Under the pieces are notes generated by a model. It was not told where the DNA came from, did not search any database, and saw nothing but the letters and a program-made list of their open reading frames with translations. This document shows positions 50,960-62,010 of a stretch of DNA of 64,000 nt, one piece after another. Origin of the DNA: Deroplatys truncata (Eukaryota; Arthropoda; Insecta; Mantodea; Mantidae); NCBI GenBank assembly GCA_030765065.1, contig CM060980.1:58140364-58204363 (forward strand). Reading direction: 5' to 3'. The first letter of the stretch is position 1; every line of letters starts with the position of its first letter. Made by a program: the position numbers and the translations under genes.

Positions 50960-51913
50960 AGGGAAATTAAAAGCCCTATACCATCAATGTTAAATCTACT
51001 GTATTTATGACCCATTATTTCATAACTATTTAAGATATCAGACTGAAATGTTTACAGGATGTAGTAGATGAATACCTGAAGTTAATGAATCGACCTACTT
51101 TTATCCAATATGTCCGCTTATTAAGGATTACAGGATTATTTTGTTAATTATACTAAGTTTTGAATAAAATTTATCAGAAACCATTTTTTTTTAAAAAATT
51201 ACCATCCCTCTTGTTAACACCAAAGCAGGTTGTTTTTACGTATAGTCCTAAAATTTAGCTATCATCACTACTTTCTGAGAAAACGGATCATTTGTACTAG
51301 AAAAAGTCGTCAGAGGATGTCTCATTCCGCCAACTATGACTGGACCTATTTTTGAGGCGAAGGTACCCAGAGGATGGAATCCGTTGCCTCCGATGGTAGG
51401 ATGATGATGATGAGGATGGCGGTGGAATGAGAGGACCTACAGCTTTCACCGTAGACTTGGAACCACGTTGGGCCTTGGGGATACTTCACATTAACAAATC
51501 AGAAGTGAAAGCGTGGATAGGGCGGACTTAAAATCTACACCACAGAGCAGGAAAGCGAACCCCTAACCCTCAGTACGAAAGCCAGAAACGAAAAGACTGC
51601 GCTACCCCTGCGCCCTTCTATAAAATGTCCTTTACGAAAAAAGCTACTTTATCTAACAGTAGTAATAATTTTTAGAGCAAAACTTCCCCTAAAAGATGAC
51701 TAAAGTTTACCTCTCTACTCCAAGGTGCCTAGGAGTTACAATTTTTTTCTGTGAAGTTGTGTAGAATTCTCAGCACAGAACGGCAGATACAGTACCATTT
51801 TTAAAAATATAAGTATTGTAAATATAAGCAATGATAAAATGTATGTCAAATTGAAGAGGAAATTCCAATTAAGATTGCACGAAACTACACAGTTGTCACT
51901 ATTTAGTCTTCCC
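50960..51913. mobile_element. TTAA-flanked DNA element (Kolobok-like, non-autonomous), carrying a SINE
   Basis: TTAA stands at both borders (50956-50959 and 51914-51917). The left end AGGGAAATTAAAAGCC and the reverse complement of the right end GGGAAGACTAAATAG are similar inverted ends. The right part, with ACTCCAAGGTGCCTAGGAGT and AAATTGAAGAGGAAATTCCA, recurs at 61720-62006, and the left part recurs in degraded form at 16534-16606. A SINE interrupts it at about 51340-51616. No coding capacity is seen. Confidence 0.65.
51340..51616 (-). mobile_element. tRNA-derived SINE, family S7
   Basis: On the minus strand the head reads GGGCGCAGGGGTAGCGCAGT (A-box-like GGGTAGCGCAG) with a B-box-like GGGGTTCGCTTTCC. 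The body ends in a CATCATCATCAT-type tail (about 51400-51411). It lies inside the TTAA-flanked element. Confidence 0.68.
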
Positions 51914-51932
51914 TTAAAACAAGTATGTCATA

Positions 51933-52796
51933 TGAGGCAGTATTTTTAACCCTTAAATGATTTTAGTCAAATTACATAATAAGTAAATTCAATAACAGCC
52001 CCCCTTGAAGCAATATGTGTATGTAATAATTTGTAAAATGTATGTAACAGTCATTGCATATGCTTATATTATTGTATATATATTCAAAATTTTATATGAA
52101 TATATTATGTAATTTAATAAGTAGGAGCTGTGAGAATAATAAGTTAAAAGTTGCTAACAATGAGGTAACAATGAGGTAACCTTAAGGCAATAATGAGTTT
52201 GAGAGTTTAAATGTTACTTGTGATTCTTGGAAGCATTAATGTGATTTTAGTGACAGTTTATAAAAATAGCCAATCAACAACCAGAAAAAGCTTTAGTTAA
52301 ATGCAGGTATTCTATTGGAGTAAAAATAGCCAATCAGAGACTTGAAATACATAAATTTACAAAGTTTAGGCGCTTGAAATCAGTTCAGTTGCCTGCAGAC
52401 AGAGTTACTAACCAGACGCGAGATGTGTCCTCAAGAAATTAATTACGTATTCGTGTAAGACGAAAATAATTTACGTATTAAAGAAAGTACAAGTATTAAA
52501 TAAAAGCATCTCACAGCTCTCGATATCAGTGAAATGCTATTTAATTTGTGTCAAGGATTAATAAAAAGGAGTGAATTAAAACTTAAAATCTGTGTAAGCC
52601 TACATTCTTGTCGCATCACTGGCGCCAAGACATCCATGTCTCTAAAATAATACTGACGCAGCCGAGGCAAACATAAATATTTAATACTTAAAGAAACTAT
52701 CTTCTTCAAATTGGCTCCAAAAGCGTGATGCAAATAAAGTAAAATACTCATCTTCTTCAAACTGACTTTCAATAACGTAACAAACCATCTTCTTTA
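51933..52796 (+). mobile_element. Solo LTR, Ty3/Gypsy-like, copy 3 (fossil)
   Basis: It starts TGAGGCAG and ends at the same CTTCTT-type terminus as the other two copies. Flanks CATA (51929-51932) and CATG (52797-52800) look like the 4-bp duplication with one difference. The initiator TCAGTTG is at 52385-52391 with AGACG at +28 to +32, followed by AATAAA. It is the shortest of the three. No internal region is attached. Confidence 0.74.
52385..52418 (+). promoter_or_regulatory. Inr plus DPE core promoter in LTR copy 3
   Basis: With the A of TCAGTTG (52387) as +1, AGACG occupies +28 to +32 (52414-52418), matching the DPE consensus RGWYV. The same pair in the same place in LTR copy 1 supports a real start site. 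Confidence 0.65.
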
Positions 52797-52800
52797 CATG

Positions 52801-53786
52801 AATCATTATATTGTTGGAAGTCAGCAAAGTGTCGTCTTGGAGAAAGTCTCAAAACCAAAGGAGTAAGGGATCATTCAATAGCTTATAAATTAAAAAAGAG
52901 AAGAAGAAATTTTCACTGCAATAATTACATTAACCAGCAACAGCTGTATAAAGATCTTTACCATTAGGAATCCCAGGCTTGAAGAGACGTCATCAGTGGC
53001 TTCTACTGCTAACTGCGCAGTTTAAACGCTCAGTAAGGGACGGAAAACTACGTACATACGCTTTAAAGTTTTCGTTTTGGGCAGCGACGCGGCCATCAGC
53101 AGTAAGGGGTGGATATTATTAAGGCTGTAGACGGGACTTCCCCCCGCAGAAGGCGGGAATACTCATGTGAGGTGAAGCGAACTTAATATAGAAATTAACT
53201 AACTCGTACCACGTACTTGCATTGGTGGGTTAACTTTTACCCCCTCTTGCTATAGTGTTCCGACGGCTGCTGAGGACACCAATGTCGCGTTGACAGAGAC
53301 GGAGACATCCACCTCCATAATAACCCTGCCTGCCCCTCTGTAATTAAACTATTCCGCGCTTGTTTCGGTGCTAGGTTCTGGTCCTGATGCTTCCCGTTTA
53401 AATGACGAATAACATTTACACATCTCTCTCTCTCTCTCGTAAACGATTCGATCTGGAAGCTAACCGAGTGCATGATTACGGGGATGCTTGCTTATAATGG
53501 AACACACATGGAACTGGGAGGGGGTGGATCTTGTCACCGAGTGGCTGCAGCGGACGTACGTTTCTAGAATGTTGTTTTGTTTAGAAAACAGGCAAAAGGA
53601 AAAGTAACGGATGTTGCGGTCACCATAATATATATCAAAAATGTTTTACTGTTGCTTTATTACGCTTTTACTTCTGGAAAATGCAATTTTCTGGAGACAT
53701 TCTTCAGATCAAAGTTGGAATTTTGAAAACAGCACTCAAATACCACTTTTGCATATACGGGATAGAACAGAATAAGTGTTTCTAAG
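52801..53786. other. Unassigned stretch with a GC-rich island
   Basis: About 52990-53560 is GC-richer, with a CCCCCGCAGAAGGCGGGA hairpin-like stretch near 53140 and a (CT)n run at about 53424-53438. Short minus-strand frames have no recognised motif. Confidence 0.4.
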
Positions 53787-54014
53787 TTTCTGATGTGATA
53801 TAGGGCATAAAATTAAACTTTTGTTTTCTTAATAAAGTAATGTCCGGAAATGCTTCGTTTTCAAGCGGCAGTAGTATGAAGCAAAACAAACAACAAAAGT
53901 ATCTCAACTTGAAGAATTAACTTTCTATGGTTATACTGTAACTTTCCTGCATAATATTCTGTGTTACGAAAAATGTATTGACACACTATCGGAACTTGCG
54001 AGCTTTATTGTTGC

Positions 54015-54301
54015 TTTTTTAATTTATGGACGCTCTTTAACTGCTGTGTTCCTTAGCGTCCCATTCTATATTGGGCGTGAAAGATCGGTAATTTTGCTCA
54101 GAGGCCTCTGTATCGGGCTTGAGGTCCTTTTACGTGCCGTAAATCTACGACGCGTGACCACCGACTTTACTTCCCTTCCGAAGGAAGCCATGCTAAGAAT
54201 TTTTACGCCAGAAAAAATTCACCGCCCTCCGCCGGGTTCGAACTCGCGACCTCAGGAACTAGAGACTAGCATGGTAACCACTACGCCACGGAGGAGCACC
54301 G
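54015..54301 (-). mobile_element. tRNA-derived SINE, family S1, nested in the mariner-like element
   Basis: It matches the SINE at 14282-14582 along its length. On the minus strand it has the A-box-like CGTGGCGTAGTGGTTA and a B box GAGTTCGAACCC. TTGTTGC at 54008-54014 and 54302-54308 is a 7-bp target duplication. Confidence 0.87.
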
Positions 54302-54560
54302 TTGTTGCAACTCAAAGTGTAGAGCCGTATGATTGAACCACGAATCGTGCGAAATATTTATGGTCGGTTACGAAGATCGTCAAAAGCAGTAATAATTCTA
54401 ACAACTAATTCTTCTACTGTATCGACGGGTGTTTTAACACGGCCCCAAACACAAAAATCAACTGGAGTCATATCTGAAGAGCGTGCTGGCCAAGCAACTG
54501 GACCTGTTCTCCCTAACAAACGATGCGGAAAGTGGGCATTTGAATAATTTCGGCAATTTA

Positions 54561-55893
54561 AGGGGACCTAGGACAGATTATATGATTTTCTACAATTTTT
54601 TTTTCAATGTTTTTAAATTTTTGCATGTTGGTTTCGCTTGTTCTAAATAGCATTATGTTTAAGTTTCAATAAAATTGATGAAGTAGTTTTTTAGATATGA
54701 GTTATTTTCTGTTTTTCATATCACGATATTTGAAAATTATGAAATACTCCTTGCAGGACAAATTTTATTTTTCATCAGTACCACTTTGTCACATTAATAT
54801 TTGAACTCCTAACAAATTATCCTAGTATTCTTTTTCATTTTGTGCTTTGAATAACACATTATTAATTATAATCATTAATGCAGATATTACAGCCTAAATG
54901 GTAAAAATTTTAGAATTAATAGCCCACTGTGTCCAGGTTTTACGTAGTAGCCCAAAAATGATACTACAACTTCTTAAGATAGAACAGGGACATTTGCCAT
55001 ATTGAAGAATGTTCTGAGAAAACTTAAATTTTATATTTAAAACCTTTATACAGGCTAATGTACCTGGTGTAAAGAGTTAAAATTGTCCAGAACCATAGAT
55101 CTTTCCCTCTTCCTTCTTCTTAGGCTCCTCTGATTGCAATTTCAACACCTTCTTCATCTTTCTGGTGGATCTCTGCTGTTGTAATGTGATTATTTTGAAC
55201 TTCTCTCTTCCTCTTCTTGGGCCTAGCCTTGTCACAAATTATTTGAGCTGCTTTTTTTTACCTCTGCCTACCTTAGACCGCAAGGCCATAAATCCCGATG
55301 TCGAAGTCAAGTTACAGATGGAAGCACATTGCAGTGTTCAATGCACGCGCTAAAATTTACCCCATGTCAATCGAGTCTGTGTTCGTTCAGAAATTCTAAG
55401 CGAGAGAAATCTTCTAAGTCATTGTGCACGAGGTTGTGGAAGATGGGGGGCGTGACCTTGCGCCGCCATATTTAAACCAATTTAAATGGCTTACTAACCG
55501 TGTAACATACCATGTTATATATATCATTTTAAAGCTAAGAAGTTGTACTTTTTTATAAAATAGAAAACAAAAAATCAATATTTTCGCGGAAATTCACTTC
55601 CCGGTGTCCTTAATCCTGTACCCATCCTCTTGGCACACTGACTATGGCGCAAATTTGAATGATTATTTTGGGAAGAAAGTAAGTATTTTTGCAAGCGAGA
55701 TAAAAAATAAGCGTGGCTGGCATTTAAATTTCCGTGCATAGTTTTTAAAAACGCCTGCCAAACTTTAAAAAGGTTTTTATCACCATCAAGCGCATTTAAA
55801 TGTTTGACTAAATTATAAAGAGTTGATTTTTGCAGAAATAAAAAAACTGAAAATGTTGGCCATTTTGGTTAAAAAAAATCTGTCCTAGGTCCC
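54561..55893 (-). mobile_element. Kolobok-like element, internally deleted, inserted at TTAA
   Basis: Perfect inverted ends GGGGACCTAGGACAGAT at both borders, each next to TTAA (54558-54561 region and 55894-55897). The minus-strand interior keeps a transposase C-terminal remnant: CDKARPKKRKREVQ and an end IYGSGQF before a stop near 55077, comparable to YGAGMF in the element at 45.9 kb. About 55280-55609 matches the 5' segment of that element (47685-47995), including its terminus GGACACCGGGAAGTG, here directly followed by TTAA. The catalytic core is missing, so it is non-autonomous. It split the mariner-like transposase gene. Confidence 0.8.
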
Positions 55894-56956
55894 CTTAAGC
55901 AGAAATGCGCGGATGCACCGTCGTGTTGAAAAATCGGGTTTCTGTGAATATTAATCAGGACATATTCAAGTAGCTCCAGAAGCATTTCCGCAACAATAGT
56001 GTCATACGCATATTCATTCATGGCATGGCACACGGCCACACTAGACAGCTATTAACAAATCCAAACCAAATATTTACTGAAAACTTCCACTGATTGCGGA
56101 CATTCTCCACAGCTTTAGGATTCATGTCACTCCAAATGTGCCTATTGTGTGCATTAAAAAAAAAGCCATCTCTTGAGAAACATGCCTCGTCTGTTCATAA
56201 TATGCGTCTAGCAAAATCAGCGGTAAGTATGTACCATACCGCATATTGGTGTCTCTTAGGGAAATCATTTGACATTAATGCCTGTGCTTTCTGGATGTAA
56301 AAAGGGTGCTTTTCATATTCACTTACGACTCTCCATAGACATGTGCTGGAATGCATAGAATGGACTGCAGCTCGAGTGCTAGATCGTGGATTATTTTCAA
56401 ACCTCTGCAACACCTCGTTTTCAAAGTTTCATATCTTCACATTTCGATTGTTTCCTGAATCTAATTTCTTTACCTGGAACTGCCCACTATCTCCAAGATG
56501 TTGATCAGTCTTGAAAATGTTGTATGGCAAGGAATATGGCGCCGAGGGTGTTGTTCCTCATAGATTCGCTTTGCCAATTAGCAATGCCGTAAGCTGCTCC
56601 GTTTGCATTTTTATGTCTACAAATTCAACATCTGTGTACGGATTAAAACTTATAAACAGATCTCACAGAAGATATTTTGTGACGTACAAGAACAAACTAA
56701 CTTCAGTTGTTTACTATTTCCATGTTAACAAGAATAGCTGAAACATGAATGTAGCTACACTATGAATGATGAACTCTACCTACGTCAGCCTTTTATACTG
56801 AAAACGAAGCACTTTCGGAAAATACTTTATTAAAAAAATGTTTAATTTTATTCCCTCTATCACATCAGAAAATCAGGAATAACATTCTGTAGAAAGAGAA
56901 GTTAAATAAAAAAATTGTTTCTTCAATTTTAGTTTAATTAAGTTTATGATCTATTT

Positions 56957-57400
56957 TCTCTGGAACCAATGAAAATCATCATTATCATCATCATATACTT
57001 TCAGAACTAGACCCGTTTCTCTCCAGAAATATTGCAGTGATTATTTTTACAGTAATTGTTCCAACCATCAGTTTCTAGGTCGTCCTGCTGTGTTTTTCCA
57101 ATAGGTCGATAATTAAAGATTTTCTGGATATTCAGCCAGTGTCCATTCTTAGCACCTGCACGCACCAGTGTTGTCGGAATCATCAATAGTATGTCACATA
57201 CATTGTATTTTAAGTTGGGATCGAATATCTTCGTTACTTTTGTGTTGATCGCTGCCAATGATCTCAGCAGTTACATTTCTGCTGCTTCAGTCCGCTTCCT
57301 CTGGTTTTTTGTTTGAATCCAGTTTTCGCAGACATATTACAAGGTTGGATTAGCCATTGTTTTGTAGAATATGCTTATTGTTTCTTTTCTAACTTTTCGC
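56957..57400 (-). mobile_element. LINE 3' end (reverse transcriptase C-terminus), decayed
   Basis: Minus-strand frames read KTMANPTL, YVCENWIQTKNQRKRTEAAE and LLRSLAAIN, matching the VxPTLxYGxExW and AAEMxFLRS blocks that follow the LINE RT domain. The 3' end carries ATGATGATGATAATGATGA (as CATCAT on the plus strand, about 56977-56995). Stops interrupt it. It begins less than 100 bp from the mariner-like terminus. Confidence 0.65.
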
Positions 57401-57674
57401 AACAGTGTTCATTTTATAATTACTAGTAGCTGTAGGAATTTACACAGTTTGAATTCTTGATCTTTTATTATATCATTTATAATTGGCAGACAAATAATTA
57501 AAATTAGACACCTGCTATAAAGTAGTACAATCAATAATAATGCTTTCCCTTAAAGGATGTGATCCTTTAAATCTAACGAAAATATCACAAAGAAACCTCT
57601 TTCAGGAATCGTCTAATGTTATCTATTTTTATTGGATTATCTCTTTCAGAAATTCAAACATAACTTAAAAAAAA

Positions 57675-58520
57675 TGGTATGTGTTATATTCACATGAGTT
57701 TCTCTACCCACTCTATTTTTATGCAGCTTCTATAAATTACTCCCACGAAAGCTTATTTATCTATCTACTTTATATTAATCAAAAAAAACTTTGTAATAGT
57801 AGTTTAATTTACACACTTCATTGTAGTTACAAGGGAACAGAGAAATCGAATCGTTAGCGAGATGACTAAAACCAGTCGGTATATGCTGGTCTTCCATGAT
57901 ATAGAGAGAAAGAACTTAATAGCGACAGCACTTTAAGAAATTGACAAAGTGTTGAAAAACGCAACCCAATGAGAATAACGGATATCTCGAAAACGGCTAT
58001 TGCCACAGAAAAATATTTGGAAATAAATTGCATGTCTTAAAGTGATCCATATCTTTGTGTAGTAAGTTTTTGTCTATTTGTAATGGTTTACTCGTTATAC
58101 AAAATTATACAAATTTTCTGCCGAATGAAGAGAAATTCACAGAATACTCTCAGAAAATTCAAGATATAAATTTTATTTGACGTGTAAATATCTTAAATAT
58201 ACAAATTTTAATAAAAATCGTTAGAATTCTTTTAAAGAAAATGAAAAATAACAAAATATTTTCCATGTAAAGGGCGGTGTGGAGGGATTTATCCGAAAAT
58301 CTTTGCGTCGCAACTTTGGAAGAGACCGAACTGAAATACCTAGGTTGATGTTTATCGGACTTCTCGTTTTTTAATTATTCTGCTCTCAAACATGGGACTT
58401 TATCTACATTTTTTTTAGGTTCAGGGGCTCTCAAAATATCTCTGTTGAAATCTCGATATCAAAATTTTGGATGGATTACAATACTTCCTTTACTTACTAT
58501 AAGTATGTAGCAAAGAAAGC
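57675..58520 (+). repeat. Fam-A copy 16 (full length, older subgroup)
   Basis: It begins GTATGTGTTATATTCACATG and ends TATGTAGCAAAGAAAGCG. The CA tract is gone, replaced by TCTGCTCTCAAACATGGGAC. Confidence 0.78.
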
Positions 58521-59975
58521 GAACAGTCGTTAAGTGTATTTATAGTATTGGCATTATTAAGCATTTTACAACATTGATATGAGGTCTGTCTCAAAAACTG
58601 TAGATCCGCAAGGTGTAAAAAATAAACGCAAAATATTTCTACATTCTGGTATGAAAGTTTACTAAGAACATCGGATTCCATTATTTCAGAAATTTCAATT
58701 TCAACAATAGTTTCAGACTGCTACTGTCTGTTAAGTAAAGTTTTATCTAGTGGGTTGGGGTGGCTTATGTCTCAGATAAAGCTTTAGTTAGTGGGAGGGG
58801 TACACAATATGCTGAACTCGTGCTGTGCTTGGCACACACAGTGGAAAATAGCCAAAAATATTGCACTATTGCGCAGATGGTCAGATCTCCCCCATCCACT
58901 AACCAAAGCATCGCTGAACAGACAATAACAGGAACTTTAGTAACAAATGATCTCAAGGCGGAAAGATGTAGATTTCAACATACATTTCCTATACAGTTGA
59001 AATCAAACTTTAGCTCTCTGTATAAAATAATCTTTATGATGTCAATACTGAGGAAGTGTATAATGCAGCATAGGTAAACGTTAAAACGTGCTAGAAAATA
59101 ATTGCAAAAATATATACTTAAACCTTTATTATCAAGTAAACTAATAAATTATAGCCCAAATTAATCAAGAAAACACATTAATATGGCAATACAAAAAATA
59201 ATGCGTTTTAAAATCAGTTGTTTTTTATTTCTTTTGAACAAAATTGGAAGAAAATAAAGACAGAAATGTAAAAACCTAAGGGAAAAAACTATAGGAAAAA
59301 GGAGTGGAAAAGTAGAAGAAATAATAAAAATAAACAAACAATAATCAGAAAATTAGAGAAAGAGCAACATCAAATACGTGGTGTGCTAAAAAACAAATCA
59401 TCAATTTTGAGGATATGAAAGCAAAGCTATATAAAAAGCAGTACCAGATAAACATCGAAAACCAGATAAATCAGAAAATAAACGTCGAAAAAAGTGGATA
59501 AAATCAAGTCAAATAGATTACAAAAGTAAGTACTAAAACATTAACAGAAAAAGTAAAATACTTGGCACTAAAACTAAGATTTATTTAATCTTCACAGACA
59601 TACAGAAATGCCTACATTTTATTGATTTAGTACAAAATTGTTAATGTATAAAATTTATCAAAAGTCCCACTAGGCCCTCTTAATCCCTTACTGCATAAAT
59701 TTCCATATTGCAAATGGTAGTAATTATTTACAATAGCTGTTACTGGTTGCATTGTTTATTTTATCACTAATACTTAACTAATGTTACACCAATGCAAAAT
59801 TCTGATCATAAGGGAACACAGTGTTGCGCACAAACTCTAGCCATGGATTTTCGACCTTCCTAATCAATGCTCCTCCCCTGAGCTACTATTACGATTCACC
59901 CGAACGCGCTGTTAAAGCCAGGAAACATCAGCAAAAAAGCCAGACTCGTGATTCAAATTCTAGTCGAGTATTGCA
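58521..59975. other. Unassigned stretch with a MITE-like inverted repeat
   Basis: Apart from the inverted repeat listed separately, the stretch is AT-rich. The 105-codon frame at 58760-59077 runs across that repeat and is taken as chance. Confidence 0.4.
58771..58917. repeat. MITE-like inverted repeat, about 147 bp
   Basis: CTTTAGTTAGTGGGAGGGG on the left and, reversed, CTTTGGTTAGTGGATGGGGG on the right are imperfect inverted arms of about 29 bp. A third, direct half copy (ATCTAGTGGGTTGGGGTGG) lies just upstream at about 58745. I see no clear target duplication. Confidence 0.55.
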
Positions 59976-60758
59976 TTTTTACATTCTCTACTACGTATAC
60001 TAAGTAGGGGAAGTATTGCATTCCACCCACAAATTCGATGCTGAGAATTCACCGGAAATGCACGTTTTGAAGCCCCTGAATAATAAAAGAAAAAGGATTT
60101 TTAGAAAAATGTCCAAACTGTTTAGGTTCAGTATCTTTCAAAGATGCGACACAATATTTTCAAGAAAATTCCCTCCCCTCAGACTACGCTTTACGTGGAA
60201 CATTTTTCGAAAATTTTGATTTTCCGAAAATGGTTCTAATGATTTTGATTAAAATATCATATATTTAAGATATTTTCATGACAAATAAAATGTATATCTT
60301 GAATTTTTTGGGAATGTGCCCAAAAGTCTTCTTCATCCTGGATGCTTTTGCATAACTGATAAACCGTATGAGATAGACAAAATTGTTCTCCACAAAAAAT
60401 GTAGTGTTCGTTAAAACACACAATTTATGTCACATACTTTTTTGTGGATTGAACCATTTCGGAGATATTCCTTGTTATTTGTTTGAATTTTCCAATACTT
60501 ACTTATACTTTTTCAATAGGAATTCGTTATTCGTTTTCTTATGTCCTGGACATGCAAGGAGAATGAAATGCTCCACATAGCAACCAGCTCTTAAAATATT
60601 TGACTATCGCTTAAACCCTACCATAGTCCCCTTGCATCTACAAGAAAATTAGCAATAAGATTAACTTTTAGATTACCATGAAGTAGATTGAAAATAAGCG
60701 TTTGTTAATAATAGCTTTACAAGAGTAGAGACAGTCGTATGAGTGTAACACATTAGAT
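59976..60758 (-). repeat. Fam-A copy 17 (near full length, younger subgroup)
   Basis: On the minus strand it begins TCTAATGTGTTACACTCATA and ends CGTAGTAGAGAATGTAAAAA. The CA tract and flanking 50 bp are deleted (CAGTTTGGACATTTTTC joins directly). Confidence 0.85.
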
Positions 60759-61130
60759 TTTTCAAAGTTGATTCTACCTTCCAAGCTTGGCCACTGCGAA
60801 AGATAAATTGTCGAAAATAAAAGAGAACAGTTTTAGTACATACAGTAGTGCTGTGCTATTTGAAGTTTGAATGGGTAATATTTTTAGTAATCAATATTCT
60901 TAACACATTTATCATCATCCTTATTAAGTCATATTTGGGGTATAAAATAGTTTTTTCATTCTTTCGTTTCGAAATAGGTGTTTGTGTGAATTATTTGTCG
61001 AAAGTTATTAATTTTATTCCTGAATGTTTTTTTCAGTTAAGTACCCAGGTATTGTTTATCTTTTGGAATATTTAAATTTAGGAATAAATATCTAATACTA
61101 AGGTGGTTGAAATATATCTTGGTCATTGGT
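60759..61130. other. Unassigned AT-rich stretch
   Basis: Nothing recognised. Confidence 0.4.
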
Positions 61131-61490
61131 TTCAATTATCTGCTTCAGGGTTGTAGGATCAGGCGATGGTGTTCGGCGGCTGCTCACGGTGTATGTCCGC
61201 TATGTAAAGGTTTCTTTCCTGGCATTGTTGTGAGACTGCTCAGTTAGGATGGGGTGGGGACCGCCGGGAGGCATGTGGGTGAGCCCGGACTGGTCGGATG
61301 CATCCGATCTGGAAACGTTAGAGAAACACTTCATGCTTGCGTCCGCCATCATTGGGATCTGGTCGCCCTTCGGGTCTCTCCTTCCAAGGGGTTACGGTGG
61401 AAGTGAAAAAGACCCTTGCGGCCTGCTTGCGGTGCTCTGCCCCCATTTCGGGAGCTACTCCCTTTCGTCCGTACCTTTACCTTTTACCTA
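61131..61490 (+). repeat. GC-rich tail repeat (relative of 48.0 kb)
   Basis: It opens TTCAGGGTTGTAGGATCAGG and then CGATGGTGTTCGGCGG, like 48.0 kb, and continues GC-rich with CATCATTGGGATCTGG and CTTCGGGTCTCTCCTTCC. The 90-codon frame in it has no recognised motif. Confidence 0.55.
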
Positions 61491-61719
61491 CAATATTAAT
61501 AATACAAAAGTAGATCAATAACAACACTTTGAGGTTGTTTTTATTATTCCTAACATCTAATTTAGTTATCTTCATTTTTCTGACAAAATAGGTCACATAA
61601 AGAAGAAAACGTTATTCACAGAAAGAGGTGTTCAAAGCAAAAATAGAGAAAACAAACTGGCATATATTTGCAGAGAAAGAAACCACATAGATTGAGCACA
61701 CAGAAGCTGGCATGTTTAA

Positions 61720-62006
61720 CAGTGGTGCCACTTTGTAGGGCAAAACGTCCCCTAAAAATGGGCTAAAGATTATCACTGTACTCCAAAGAGTGTAGAAGTT
61801 ATGATTTTTTCTATGAAGTGCTTCAGAATTCACAAAATTGCAGTAGCAGTATACATATTTTTTAAAAAATATGCTTAAAACATACATATTGTGGTTACAG
61901 TGATAAACCTAATAAAATATAATTAAAGAGGAAATTCAATTCATAAAACCGCAATTAAAACTAACCAAAATGTTATTTTTGACAATTACCGGCATTTAGT
62001 CTCCCC
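61720..62006. mobile_element. Partial second copy of the TTAA-flanked element
   Basis: GCAAAACGTCCCCTAAAAAT, ACTCCAAAGAGTGTAGAAGT and TTAAAGAGGAAATTCAATTC align with 51660-51913. It ends AGTCTCCCC before TTAA (62007-62010). The left end is not found. Confidence 0.6.
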
Positions 62007-62010
62007 TTAA

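Larger units (their letters stand above)
53788..56873 (-). mobile_element. Tc1/mariner-type DD41D transposon with two nested insertions
   Basis: Long inverted ends of about 70 bp: the left reads TTTCTGATGTGATATAGGGC and the right, reversed, TTTCTGATGTGATAGAGGGA; both continue to GCTTCGTTTTCA. Minus-strand frames give NPRSSTRAAVHSMHSS, TDEACFSRDGFFFNAHNRHI (first D), QWKFSVNIWFG, FQHDGASAHFC (second D) and WPARSSDMTPVDFCVWG (third D). Between the D of HDG and the D of PVD I count 41 residues, once the Kolobok-like insert is set aside; this is the DD41D (rosa-like) arrangement. The element would be about 1.47 kb without its inserts, normal for the group. It is dead: several frame changes and stops lie upstream, one just before TDEACF. 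The TA target duplication is not clear. Confidence 0.82.

Noticed and set aside
58760-59077. Open frame of 105 codons
   Set aside because: It runs through both arms of a MITE-like inverted repeat, so it is a by-product of the repeat.
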